Assembly: GCA_017408025.1 (NCBI GenBank)
Contig: JAFQVJ010000008.1
Coordinates: forward strand, 1 to 64,000
DNA length: 64,000 nucleotides
Direction of reading: 5' to 3'
Origin: Lachnospiraceae bacterium
GTDB taxonomy: Bacteria > Bacillota > Clostridia > Lachnospirales > Lachnospiraceae
In this document: positions 10,095 through 18,406 of the stretch, in pieces
Numbering within the stretch: the stretch's first letter is position 1
Layout: each line of letters opens with the position of its first letter
Position numbers and translations under genes: made by a program
The notes under the pieces: model-generated
Databases searched by the model: none
The model's input: only the letters and a program-made list of their open reading frames with translations
What the model was told of the DNA's origin: nothing

Positions 10095-10856
10095 ATGGCA
10101 TATAGAATCGTAATCGATGCCGGTCACGGTGGCAGTGATCTCGGTGCATCATATAACGGACGTAACGAGAAGGATGATAATTTAAGACTTGCTTTGGCTG
10201 TGGGTCAGATATTAGAAAACAATGGCATAGATGTTGTATATACAAGGACCTCTGATGTATACAATACTCCTTTTGAGAAAGCAATGATGGGAAATAATGC
10301 CGACGCGGACTTTTTCATCTCTTTACACAGAAACGCATTACCAGAACCAAACACCGGAAGTGGAATAGAAACCTTAGTGTTTGATAATTCTGGCGTGAAA
10401 GCCGCAATGGCTGAGAATATAAACAGAGAATTGGCTGCACTTGGATTTGGAAATCGCGGTGTTATAGAACGTCCAAATCTAGTGGTTCTCAAGAGAACAA
10501 AAATGCCTGCACTCCTAGTGGAAGCAGGTTTCATAAACAATGATGCAGATAATGCAAAGTTTGACGCAGAATTTAGCGATATAGCCGCTGCCATAGCAGA
10601 CGGTATTCTTCAGACACTTGACATGGGTCAACTGGAACAGACTCCAGTCTACCGTGTACAGACAGGTTCATTTGACAACATTGAGTCTGCAAGCAATCTG
10701 TCTTCAAGTCTCATTTCCGCAGGATATCCTGCATACATCATAGAGAGCAACGGTGCATATAAAGTCATGGTGGGCTCATACGCCAACTTACAAGATGCTG
10801 TCAATACCGAAAACCGACTTCGCGACGACGGCTATACCACATTTATCACAACTTAG
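10095..10856 (+). CDS. N-acetylmuramoyl-L-alanine amidase with SPOR domain (CwlC-like)
   Basis: A zinc amidase that cleaves the bond between MurNAc and the stem peptide. The Amidase_3 domain (about residues 1-175) has metal ligands in DAGHGG, the Glu of NEKD and the His of SLHRNA, plus the catalytic Glu of LVEAGF. A SPOR domain (about residues 183-253, PVYRVQTGSF...) would bind denuded glycan. I start at ATG 10095, which has CAGGTGA upstream; a TTG 14 codons earlier lacks one. The start leaves no signal peptide. Size, domain order and absence of a signal peptide match Bacillus subtilis CwlC, the mother-cell lysis amidase, so a sporulation role is possible. The last 4 bases overlap the convergent lipoprotein gene. 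Confidence 0.9.
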   Translation: MAYRIVIDAGHGGSDLGASYNGRNEKDDNLRLALAVGQILENNGIDVVYTRTSDVYNTPFEKAMMGNNADADFFISLHRNALPEPNTGSGIETLVFDNSGVKAAMAENINRELAALGFGNRGVIERPNLVVLKRTKMPALLVEAGFINNDADNAKFDAEFSDIAAAIADGILQTLDMGQLEQTPVYRVQTGSFDNIESASNLSSSLISAGYPAYIIESNGAYKVMVGSYANLQDAVNTENRLRDDGYTTFITT

Positions 10857-11188
10857 CGATTGACATCTCTTTCGATATCGTTGATGCCATCCTTGATGTC
10901 ATCACTGATATCGTCTACAAGGCCTTTGTCTTCAGTTGTGTCATTGTTATTATCATTGGCATTGTTATTGATATTGTCGTTAGCATTGTCATCTACGTTG
11001 TTGTTCACATTACTATCGTCGACACTGTTATTGTTGTTATTCTTGTCAGTGGCATTGTTATCAATAACGTTGTTATCTCCTGTTGTTCCAGTTTCTACTA
11101 CGTTATCAGTAGAACAAGAACATCCAGTAGCCAAAACAAGAACACCTGCCAATAATAATGTCATAGTTAATTTCTTGAATTTACGCAT
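10853..11188 (-). CDS. Asn/Asp-rich lipoprotein
   Basis: The 111-residue protein has a lipoprotein signal peptide (MRKFKKLTMTLLLAGVL, lipobox LATGC, lipidated Cys about 23). An almost pure Asn/Asp/Thr/Val low-complexity region covers about residues 30-90 (runs such as NNNNNSVDD, NNNANDNNND). The acidic C-terminal helix reads DISDDIKDGINDIERD. The coding DNA is a degenerate array of AAT/GAT triplets, so length may vary between strains. The AAAGGAG site lies inside a 15-bp inverted repeat (11189-11273). No catalytic motif is visible; a spacer-like or surface role would be a guess. Its 3' end overlaps the convergent amidase gene by 4 bases. Confidence 0.75.
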   Translation of the reverse strand: MRKFKKLTMTLLLAGVLVLATGCSCSTDNVVETGTTGDNNVIDNNATDKNNNNNSVDDSNVNNNVDDNANDNINNNANDNNNDTTEDKGLVDDISDDIKDGINDIERDVNR

Positions 11189-11273
11189 AAAAAAGTCTCC
11201 TTTAATATATTTTAGTAATCTGTCATCTGACAGCCTTTACTAGAATTATTTATGTACAAAGGAGACTTTTTTT
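11189..11273 (-). promoter_or_regulatory. 5' inverted repeat enclosing the lipoprotein ribosome binding site
   Basis: On the minus strand an AAAAAAGTCTCCTTT arm (+ strand 11258-11272) pairs perfectly over 15 bases with AAAGGAGACTTTTTT (+ strand 11203-11189), which holds the Shine-Dalgarno and directly abuts the ATG. A smaller CTGTCA/TGACAG hairpin sits in the loop. The layout matches the one upstream of the 7648 gene. Confidence 0.55.
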
Positions 11274-11305
11274 ATTCATATTTATATTTTTATTTTATTA
11301 TTTAT

Positions 11306-11336
11306 AAAGATTAGGTGTTAAAAAGCCCTAATCTTT
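11306..11336 (-). terminator. dapAB terminator
   Basis: AAAGATTAGG (11306-11315) and CCTAATCTTT (11327-11336) form a 10-bp stem about 22 bases past the dapB stop. The tail is A/T-rich on both strands. Confidence 0.6.
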
Positions 11337-11358
11337 ATATTGTCATCTTCAAAATGCT

Positions 11359-12117
11359 TTATTCACCAAGGACATCCTTCATTGAATACATTCCAGCCTT
11401 CTGGTCCTTTAAGAATTTTGCGGCCTGAACAGCACCCTTTGCAAAGATAGCCTTTGAATATGCTGTATGCTTAAATTCGAGAACTTCATCTCTTCCAGCA
11501 AAAATTATCTCATGCTCACCAACGATAGAACCACCTCTGACAGCACTGATACCTATTTCCTTCTGTGGTCTCTTTTCTCTTACCTGGCTTCTGTCAAATC
11601 TGTATTCATACTCGTTGTTTAACTCTGCATTAACTGCGTCTGCAAGCATAATAGCTGTTCCACTAGGAGCGTCAATCTTCTGATTGTGATGCTTTTCAAC
11701 GATTTCAACATCAAATCCGGCCTCTACTAATATCTTTGTAACCGCCTTCATAACCTTTGCCATTGTGTTGATACCAAGTGACATATTGCCAGAGCGAAGG
11801 ATAGCAACCTTCTTTGAAGCCTCATCAATCTTTTCCACCTGTTCTGGGGAATAGCCTGTAGAACACATAACTGCTGGTACCTGATTTCTCACTGCGTATT
11901 CCAATATATCATCTAAGGATGCAGGATTAGAGAAATCTATAATAACATCAGCATTTTCCTGAACCTGATTTAACTTTGCATATACAGGATAGTCATTGTG
12001 ACCATCATCATATACATCTACACCTGCTGCCATAACAGTATCAGCATCATTTTTGATTATATCGGATATAACCTGACCCATCTTACCGTTACATCCTACC
12101 ATTATTACATTAATCAT
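11359..12117 (-). CDS. dapB: 4-hydroxy-tetrahydrodipicolinate reductase
   Basis: Second enzyme of the committed diaminopimelate/lysine pathway: it reduces the DapA product with NAD(P)H. The 252-residue protein has the N-terminal Rossmann motif VGCNGKMGQ, the SGNMSLGIN segment, and the catalytic/substrate-binding EKHHNQKIDAPSGTA signature. Length is typical. An AGGAAG site precedes the ATG. It lies 47 bases downstream of dapA in the same orientation, so the two form a dapA-dapB operon under the lysine riboswitch. A stem-loop follows the stop codon. Confidence 0.97.
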   Translation of the reverse strand: MINVIMVGCNGKMGQVISDIIKNDADTVMAAGVDVYDDGHNDYPVYAKLNQVQENADVIIDFSNPASLDDILEYAVRNQVPAVMCSTGYSPEQVEKIDEASKKVAILRSGNMSLGINTMAKVMKAVTKILVEAGFDVEIVEKHHNQKIDAPSGTAIMLADAVNAELNNEYEYRFDRSQVREKRPQKEIGISAVRGGSIVGEHEIIFAGRDEVLEFKHTAYSKAIFAKGAVQAAKFLKDQKAGMYSMKDVLGE

Positions 12118-12164
12118 GTTTTTTCTTCCTTTTCATATGTTTAAATAGCTCAAAATAATAAAAT

Positions 12165-13049
12165 TTAGAGAATACCGTACTTACGCATTGCTGCTGCAAG
12201 CTTCTCCTGATTCTTCTCCTCCATCTCTGTAAGTGGCATACGAAGTGTTCCAACATTCTTACCCTGAAGGTTCATAGCCGCCTTTACCGGAATTGGATTA
12301 ACCTCACAGAATAATGCATCGATAACCTCGATTGCATCAAGCTGAAGCTGACGGCTCTTCTCAATATTGCCAGCAAGATACTCTGCTACTATATCATGTG
12401 TCTGCTTTGGAGCCACATTTGAGAGAACTGAGATAACTCCCTTTCCACCAAGAGACATAATAGGTACTATCTGATCGTCATTTCCTGAATAAATATCAAG
12501 CTTACCATTAGCAAGTGAAGCAAGCTTAGCAACCTGCGAAATATTACCTGAAGCTTCCTTGATAGCTACAACATTTGTAGCTGCCGCATTGATTGCAACT
12601 GCTGTCTCTGGAAGAATATTACAGCCTGTTCTGCCTGGTACATTATATAATATAACCGGAATCTTTACTGAATCTGCTATAGCTGTAAAATGCTTGATAA
12701 GTCCCTTTTGTGTAGCCTTGTTATAATATGGTGTTACAACTAAAAGACCGTCTGCACCGTACTTCTCAGCCTCCTTTGAAAGATAGATAGCTGTCTCTGT
12801 GCAGTTTGAACCTGTACCTGCCACAACAGGAATTCTATGATTTACCTTATCTATAACGAACTTTACACACTCTAAATGCTCCTCATGTGTAAGAGTTGAG
12901 GCCTCACCTGTAGTACCACAAACGATAATACAATCTGTACCGCCAGCAATCTGCTCCTCAACAATCTGACCGAATACTTCAAAATTAACTGTTCCATCCT
13001 GATTCATAGGTGTGACAATGGCAACACCTGCACCTGTAAAAATTGACAT
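12165..13049 (-). CDS. dapA: 4-hydroxy-tetrahydrodipicolinate synthase
   Basis: Condenses pyruvate with aspartate semialdehyde, the first committed step to DAP and lysine. The 294-residue TIM barrel shows the substrate-binding CGTTGEASTL motif, the catalytic Tyr in ILYNVPGRTG (about residue 134) and the Schiff-base Lys in VVAIKEASG (about residue 162). I start at ATG 13049 (MSIFTGAG), which has AAGGAGG upstream. A longer reading frame would run back into the riboswitch terminator and is rejected. Control is by the lysine riboswitch in its leader; asd, which makes the substrate, is at 24-25 kb. Confidence 0.97.
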   Translation of the reverse strand: MSIFTGAGVAIVTPMNQDGTVNFEVFGQIVEEQIAGGTDCIIVCGTTGEASTLTHEEHLECVKFVIDKVNHRIPVVAGTGSNCTETAIYLSKEAEKYGADGLLVVTPYYNKATQKGLIKHFTAIADSVKIPVILYNVPGRTGCNILPETAVAINAAATNVVAIKEASGNISQVAKLASLANGKLDIYSGNDDQIVPIMSLGGKGVISVLSNVAPKQTHDIVAEYLAGNIEKSRQLQLDAIEVIDALFCEVNPIPVKAAMNLQGKNVGTLRMPLTEMEEKNQEKLAAAMRKYGIL

Positions 13050-13084
13050 ATTTTTGTCCTCCTTTTGTTTGAGTATAATGTGCA

Positions 13085-13318
13085 AAAAACCGACTCCCAT
13101 AAGGAGCCGGTTCATGAAAATACATATATTTATATATCAGATTCATGATAGCTCCCCATCTGCTAAAAAGCAGATGACAGTCATAGAATTATTCACTCTA
13201 TGCCCAAGATTAAAAATGACAGTATAATCAACCTTTCGGCGTCTTTCCCTTTCCACTTGCCTCGTCTGCCTCTGTCTGCATCAGCAAATGTACTATTAAA
13301 ACACGCGACCTCTACACA
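13085..13318 (-). ncRNA. lysine riboswitch (L box) with terminator, dapA leader
   Basis: Read on the minus strand, the leader contains hallmark lysine-aptamer blocks in order: GTAGAGGTCGCG, TAATAGTA, a GACGAGGCAAGTGGAAAGG block, GACGCCGAA, CTTGGGC, GACTGTCATCTGC...GCAGATGGGGAGCTATC. The P1 strands ATGTGTAG and CTATCAT can pair with one bulge. The expression platform is a terminator (AACCGGCTCC TTAT GGGAGTCGGTTTTTT, 13085-13112). The aptamer 3' end GGAGCTATCATGA can instead pair with TCATGAACCGGCTCC, giving an antiterminator. Lysine would therefore favour termination. Confidence 0.93.
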
Positions 13319-13346
13319 TTATCTTTATTGTTCTTTTTTCTATTTC

Positions 13347-13375
13347 AATATAGCACTTGACACTGTATATGTCAA
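13347..13375 (-). promoter_or_regulatory. dapAB promoter
   Basis: Minus strand TTGACA (13375-13370), 17-base spacer, TATATT (13352-13347). The -35 is a perfect consensus, and the site is placed so that transcription begins shortly before the aptamer. Confidence 0.85.
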
Positions 13376-13383
13376 CACTATAT

Positions 13384-13908
13384 CTACTTTCCTAACTTTG
13401 ACTCGATATTCAGATATACCTCATCCTGTGACATATTGTCCAAATCATATATCAGAAGATCTCTTCTCTTTCTAAGCTCACTTGTAAATGACGTGTTTAC
13501 TGTCTTCATAAGCACGAAAACATTTACATCCATATCAAGGATTTCTCTAATCTTCTCCATAAATTCTGGTGAGCCTGCTTCGCCTCTTCCCAGTTCATCA
13601 AGTATAATACAATCATATTCCTTCTTCTTCATCTTCATTACATCCTTAAGACAAAGAACTCCGAATGTATCATACACTTCAGTGAGATTTATTCTATGCT
13701 TGCTCTTAAGTACTGTCTGTATTGGCACATTGTTGTGATATCCTTCAACATCCTTTATAGAGCTCATATAATATCCCTTGAACTCATTTTCATACACAAT
13801 GCTACGCATTCTAAAACCGACTGGTCTAAGGTTATTCTTCTCTATGATTTCATCCATAAGACAAGACTTACCTGTGTTTGAATTACCAATAATCAAAAAC
13901 TTGTTCAT
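13384..13908 (-). CDS. THEP1-type nucleoside-triphosphatase family protein
   Basis: The 174-residue P-loop protein has Walker A GNSNTGKSC (about residues 8-16) and a Walker B-like block CIILDELGRGEAGSPEF, which resembles the DEIGxMEL...F block of THEP1 NTPases (NTPase_1 family). Family members hydrolyse NTPs; no physiological role is firmly assigned. The start has only a weak GGAAG. It sits between lgt and the dapA promoter, 83 bases downstream of lgt and in the same orientation, so co-transcription with lgt is possible. Assignment rests on motif pattern and length; other small P-loop ATPases cannot be excluded. Confidence 0.65.
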   Translation of the reverse strand: MNKFLIIGNSNTGKSCLMDEIIEKNNLRPVGFRMRSIVYENEFKGYYMSSIKDVEGYHNNVPIQTVLKSKHRINLTEVYDTFGVLCLKDVMKMKKKEYDCIILDELGRGEAGSPEFMEKIREILDMDVNVFVLMKTVNTSFTSELRKRRDLLIYDLDNMSQDEVYLNIESKLGK

Positions 13909-13991
13909 CTTCCGTACCTACTCCTTCTTCGTGTTTGCAACCACAAGTACTAGTGTATTATTTTTCGGCTCATATGTCAACTTAAACCTAA

Positions 13992-14801
13992 TCATTTTTC
14001 AACGTTTTTATCAATATTTTTAACATATTTTTTATTTTTTCTAAATACTAAATAAATGCCTAATGGCAAAAGCACAATACTTATCCACTGAGATGTAGAC
14101 AAACCTAAGAATCCTCCTCTGATTGCATCTCCCCTGACAAACTCAAGACAGAATCTCATGATGCTGTATACTATAAGATATACGCCCAAAGCCTGTCCAT
14201 CCTTTGACTTTCCTCTTTTTACCATAATGTATAGGCACACAAACAGAATAAGGTTTACAACTGTCTCTACAAGCGGTGTTGGAAATCTTGGCACTCCTGC
14301 CATCTCATGTGTAAATGTGTTGTCTGGATATGTTATGGCAAATGGTCCATGATACTCCATACCGTAACAGCATCCTGCGCAAAGACAGCCAAGTCGCCCT
14401 ATGCCATGCATAAGTGGAATAGCCGGTGCTGCCACCTCCATAAATGGCTTTAAAGGCAGTTTAAACTGCTTGCAATAAATCACCACTCCCAAAGCTCCAC
14501 CTATGAGTCCGCCATAGAATACAAATCCACCAAAAACATACATAATCACTCCAAATGGATTTGCCAGAAATATGTCAAAATTAGCTATAAACTTAGGTAG
14601 CATAGTAATAAAATACAACAGCTTTGCTCCCACTAAGATACCTATACCACAGTAAAAGCTTGCAAAAACAACATCTTCTACCGGCACTTTTCTTGCCTTA
14701 GCCAATCTGGTCGCAGCAAAAACAGCTATTATCATTCCAACAATTGCCAGCAAGCCATACATCGGCAATGGAAATCCAAAAATATTAATAGATGGTAACA
14801 T
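13992..14801 (-). CDS. lgt: prolipoprotein diacylglyceryl transferase
   Basis: Transfers diacylglycerol from phosphatidylglycerol to the lipobox cysteine of prolipoproteins, at the membrane. The 269-residue protein has about seven hydrophobic segments and the family signature HGIGRLGCLCAGCCYG, whose GRxGC core is essential, along with the conserved YGGLIGG region and a C-terminal EFVRGD block. The ATG has AAGGAG 7 bases upstream. Its substrates in this window would include the lipoproteins at 10.9, 41, 57-58 and 60-61 kb. Length and motif leave little doubt. Confidence 0.95.
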   Translation of the reverse strand: MLPSINIFGFPLPMYGLLAIVGMIIAVFAATRLAKARKVPVEDVVFASFYCGIGILVGAKLLYFITMLPKFIANFDIFLANPFGVIMYVFGGFVFYGGLIGGALGVVIYCKQFKLPLKPFMEVAAPAIPLMHGIGRLGCLCAGCCYGMEYHGPFAITYPDNTFTHEMAGVPRFPTPLVETVVNLILFVCLYIMVKRGKSKDGQALGVYLIVYSIMRFCLEFVRGDAIRGGFLGLSTSQWISIVLLPLGIYLVFRKNKKYVKNIDKNVEK

Positions 14802-14900
14802 CTCAATTCTCCTTTATTTAACTGATTCTGTATAAATGCACACACATAGAAGATTGTACCACAAATCATAATTATTTACTATACTGAACTTTCCTATACA

Positions 14901-14930
14901 AGAAAGAAAGCGACTCACTTGGAGCCGCCT
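14901..14930 (-). terminator. pullulanase gene terminator
   Basis: On the minus strand GCGGCTC caagt GAGTCGC (14928-14910) is followed by TTTCTTTCTT. It lies 16 bases past the pullulanase stop. Confidence 0.7.
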
Positions 14931-14945
14931 TCAATATTTATAAAA

Positions 14946-17900
14946 TTATTTGTCTGTCTTAGTCTCTTTAGCCTTTTCTTCTGTCTTAGCCTTCTTGCCA
15001 CCCTTCTTAGTTACAAGGATGATAATAGCAACTACAACAACTACTGCAACAACACCTATGATTACGTAGAGTAAAGTATTGTTTGAATCATTATTTGCAT
15101 CTGCTGATGTAGCAAGAGCTGTCTCACCCTTAACAAGTGCCATACATGAGATTGGGCTTACCTTTACTTTGCCGCCTGAAACAGTGCTAAGTACTTTTGT
15201 ACCAGCCTCTTCGCCATTGATACATACCTTCCACTCGCCTTCTGGAATGTTTATTTCAACTTCTTCCTTATTTGCATTGTAGATGATAAGTAACTGATCA
15301 GCAATTTCTCCATTTGCAGCACCATCAACTGTGTATGCTACAACATTTGCTGGAACGTCGTCGATAAATGCTAAGTACTTCTCAACATCTTCAGCTGTTG
15401 TCATTCTAAGTGCTGCGTGAGCCTTTCTAAACTCGATAAGACCCTTGTAGTACTCGAATACTTCTGTGTTCATCTCATCCCACTTAATGCCGTTAACTTC
15501 ATCGGATGCATTGTAGCTGTTTGAATTTCCGCCCTTTGAACGTAAGATTTCTTCACCAGAGAGTATAAATGGAATACCCTGTGATGTATAAACAACACTT
15601 GCACAAAGATTATTCATCTTTATTCTGTCTTCCTCTGTATCATCAGCATTTGAGATACATATCTTATCCCAAAGTGTGTGATTGTCATGGCATGATGTAT
15701 AGTTGATAACCTGTATTGGGCTATTTGTCCATGGTGAACCAATATCTGTACCTGTGTTTGCCCAATCAATACCTGGGTAATTTGTAGCACCGATTACACC
15801 AGACTTAATTCTTTCTTCCTGACCAGCCTTACCTGTAGCAAAGCCTTTGTCTGTCTCTGAGAATACGCTTCCCTTAAGACCGTCACGGATATCATCAGAG
15901 AAGGCACCAATCTGTCCTTCAAATCTTACTGTGTTCTTCTTAAGAGCTGCCTCATTTGCACTAAGTAATGAAGTTCCGCCTGTCCATCCCTCACCATATA
16001 CTAAGATAGTTGGGTCAACCTCATCAAGAGCTTCTCTTACTGCCTGCATTGTCTCGATATCGATAAGTCCAAAAAGGTCAAATCTGAAACCGTCAACATG
16101 ATACTCTGTAGCCCAGTATACAACTGAATCTATGATATACTTTCTAACCATTGCACGCTCTGATGCAAGTTCATTTCCACATCCAGAACCGTTAGAGAAA
16201 GAACCATCTTCGTTCATTCTATAGTAGTAGCCTGGAACTGTAAGACTCATCCAAGAATTTGCATTTTCTGCTGTATGGTTGTATACAACGTCCATAATTA
16301 CACGGATATCATTTTCGTGGAATGCCTGAACCATCTGCTTGAATTCATTTACTCTTACATTACCATCGAATGGGTTTGTTGAGTATGAACCTTCTGGTAC
16401 ATTGTAGTTGTATGGGTCGTATCCCCAGTTAAACTGTGGCTTACTAAGATTTGACTCATCTACTGAATTTGGTGAATAGTCATATACTGGCATTAACTGT
16501 ACATGTGTAACACCAAGCTCGATGATGTGGTCGAGACCTGTTGAAACGCCTGAACTATTAACTGTTCCCTTTTCTGCAAGACCAAGGTACTTACCCTTAT
16601 TAGTTACACCTGAGCTTTCATCTATTGTAAAATCTCTTACATGTGTCTCGTAAATGAGTGAATCTGTTGCTTTCAAGAGTTCTGGTCTTAAATCCTTATC
16701 CCAGCCCTCTGGATCTGTAGAGTCAAGATCAATGATCATAGCTCTCTTACCATTTACACCTGTTGTTCTAGCATATAAGTCAGGGGCTTCTGTAACTGTC
16801 TCACCATGTGTAAACTGATATGTGTAGAAAGAACCATTTAAATCGCCTTCTATTGTGGCTTCCCATACGCCCTTGTCACCCTTTGTCATGTCAACTGTCT
16901 CGTATGCCATGCCTTCGTAACCATTCTTGTATAAACGTACCTGAACATTTGATGCAAGTGGAGACCAAACCTTAAATGTTGTACTCTCCTTGCTGTATGT
17001 AGCACCTAAATCATCACCATCATAATAGAATGCTTTTTCGAACTCTTCTGAGCTATATACATCTCCAAATGTGACATCAACCTCACCATATGTATCTGAC
17101 ACAATCTTGTATGCCTTTGTCAAATCAAGAGATTCCTTCATGTTAACTTCAAACTCAGAAGCCAAACCTGCCTCGCTGAAAAGATTTGATATTGCATACT
17201 CGTTACCATCACCATCTACTACCTTAAATAAGCTTAATGACTCTGTGGCATCTGTATTGACAGGTGTTGTTACTTTAACCTTAATTGTCACGCCTGTATT
17301 AAGTGATGCACTGATAAACTTTGGAGATAAATCAGCCTCATTAACATCATAGTGTATAGCCTCATCTGCCTCGATAATGTATACATCAAGTACACCATCT
17401 ACAGCTTTTGATAAATCGATATATCTGTCTGTCTCTACATCCTTAGCTTCCCATTCGTTTAATCTAATGATAAAACCAAGCTTGCCTGCTGACGCATCAA
17501 CATTGTATGAAGCAATCTTACCGAAGTCATCTGATCCTGTAAAATCATTAGCTGTTCCGTCACCACCTTCTGGCCAGAACCATACGTTCCATCCTGAATA
17601 GTTTTCATCATATCTGTAATAGTGTAACTTTACTGCGATCTGTCCTTCTGCAGGTGGAGCTACCTCTCCGCCAGTTTCTGAGCCATCTCCTGAGCTGCCT
17701 CCATTTGAGCCTATCTGGCTTAAATCAAATGCTGCTGCACCGTCTGGAGCTGTTGTAGAATAACCTTCCTGGCCACTCTGAATCCAAACCTCTGCAAAAC
17801 CGTCTGTGACAGTAATAAACTGATCACCATCGAAGTCCTTAGCTTCCCATTCGCCTTTACGAATGATAAAGCCTAACTCCTCAATAACATCACTTGCCTG

Positions 17901-18137
17901 GATAACACAAACCTTACCAAAGCTGTCTTCATAGTCAAATGTCTGTGCTCCATCTACTGAACCTCCCCAGGCCCAGATATCCCAGTTTTCATAATCGCCA
18001 TCAGGTCTCTGATAGTGAATGATAACTGTTGTTCCATCGTCTGCCTTAACTTCTGATGGTGTATATACACCTAAAACTGTTGTGACAATCATCAGAAGGG
18101 CAAGGAACCATGCATGAACTCTTCTCTTCATCTTCAT
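14946..18137 (-). CDS. type I pullulanase, secreted and membrane-anchored
   Basis: A debranching GH13 enzyme that hydrolyses alpha-1,6 bonds in pullulan, amylopectin and dextrins outside the cell. A signal peptide (about residues 1-33, cut near VKA-DD) is followed by two CBM41-like starch-binding modules (about 35-130 and 165-260, each with an IIR...EWEAKD core), a CBM48-like domain, and the catalytic barrel. Seen there are GYDPYNYNVPEGSYS, VIMDVVYNHT, the nucleophile Asp in GFRFDLFG (about 684), the acid Glu in VYGEGW (about 713) and SCHDNHT (about 815). The C-terminus is a single membrane helix (LLYVIIGVVAVVVVVAIIIL) plus a Lys/Glu tail, with no LPXTG. Start is ATG 18137; a TTG one codon earlier shares the same AAAGGAG site. 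Confidence 0.95.
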   Translation of the reverse strand: MKMKRRVHAWFLALLMIVTTVLGVYTPSEVKADDGTTVIIHYQRPDGDYENWDIWAWGGSVDGAQTFDYEDSFGKVCVIQASDVIEELGFIIRKGEWEAKDFDGDQFITVTDGFAEVWIQSGQEGYSTTAPDGAAAFDLSQIGSNGGSSGDGSETGGEVAPPAEGQIAVKLHYYRYDENYSGWNVWFWPEGGDGTANDFTGSDDFGKIASYNVDASAGKLGFIIRLNEWEAKDVETDRYIDLSKAVDGVLDVYIIEADEAIHYDVNEADLSPKFISASLNTGVTIKVKVTTPVNTDATESLSLFKVVDGDGNEYAISNLFSEAGLASEFEVNMKESLDLTKAYKIVSDTYGEVDVTFGDVYSSEEFEKAFYYDGDDLGATYSKESTTFKVWSPLASNVQVRLYKNGYEGMAYETVDMTKGDKGVWEATIEGDLNGSFYTYQFTHGETVTEAPDLYARTTGVNGKRAMIIDLDSTDPEGWDKDLRPELLKATDSLIYETHVRDFTIDESSGVTNKGKYLGLAEKGTVNSSGVSTGLDHIIELGVTHVQLMPVYDYSPNSVDESNLSKPQFNWGYDPYNYNVPEGSYSTNPFDGNVRVNEFKQMVQAFHENDIRVIMDVVYNHTAENANSWMSLTVPGYYYRMNEDGSFSNGSGCGNELASERAMVRKYIIDSVVYWATEYHVDGFRFDLFGLIDIETMQAVREALDEVDPTILVYGEGWTGGTSLLSANEAALKKNTVRFEGQIGAFSDDIRDGLKGSVFSETDKGFATGKAGQEERIKSGVIGATNYPGIDWANTGTDIGSPWTNSPIQVINYTSCHDNHTLWDKICISNADDTEEDRIKMNNLCASVVYTSQGIPFILSGEEILRSKGGNSNSYNASDEVNGIKWDEMNTEVFEYYKGLIEFRKAHAALRMTTAEDVEKYLAFIDDVPANVVAYTVDGAANGEIADQLLIIYNANKEEVEINIPEGEWKVCINGEEAGTKVLSTVSGGKVKVSPISCMALVKGETALATSADANNDSNNTLLYVIIGVVAVVVVVAIIILVTKKGGKKAKTEEKAKETKTDK

Positions 18138-18200
18138 CAAAGTAGTTCTCCTTTCTTATTATATGATCCAACTGGGGTTTTCCCCTGTCTATCTTATAAA

Positions 18201-18209
18201 ATTGTACCA
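18201..18209 (-). promoter_or_regulatory. probable pullulanase promoter (extended -10)
   Basis: Minus strand TGGTACAAT, an extended -10 (TGn plus TACAAT). No good -35 is seen at normal spacing. A GGGGAAAACCCC palindrome lies between this and the start codon. Confidence 0.35.
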
Positions 18210-18323
18210 TATTTAGGTTTTTCCATATATATCACATATTTAACATTTATATCAAAAATCTTTTTTATTTTTAACAGAATAGTAGGCGACGCACCCTAAC
18301 CCGGATTCAACGGGTTGCCACTT

Positions 18324-18362
18324 AAAAAGGATGTGCAGCGATAAATTATCATTGCACATCCT
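18324..18362 (-). terminator. terminator of the starch-binding surface protein gene
   Basis: AGGATGTGCA (18328-18337) and TGCACATCCT (18353-18362) form a perfect 10-bp stem; on the minus strand TTTTTAAG follows. It sits about 45 bases past the stop codon. Confidence 0.85.
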
Positions 18363-18406
18363 CTATATATGATGGTTTCGTGAAAACTATTTAATTATAA
18401 TAACGA

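Noticed and set aside
10860..11243. A 127-codon frame on + opposite the lipoprotein gene
   Set aside because: Its Leu/Ser-rich sequence is just the complement of AAT/GAT repeats; no ribosome site.
13050..13115. N-terminal extension of DapA by 22 codons
   Set aside because: It would translate through the riboswitch terminator; the strong AAGGAGG site serves ATG 13049.
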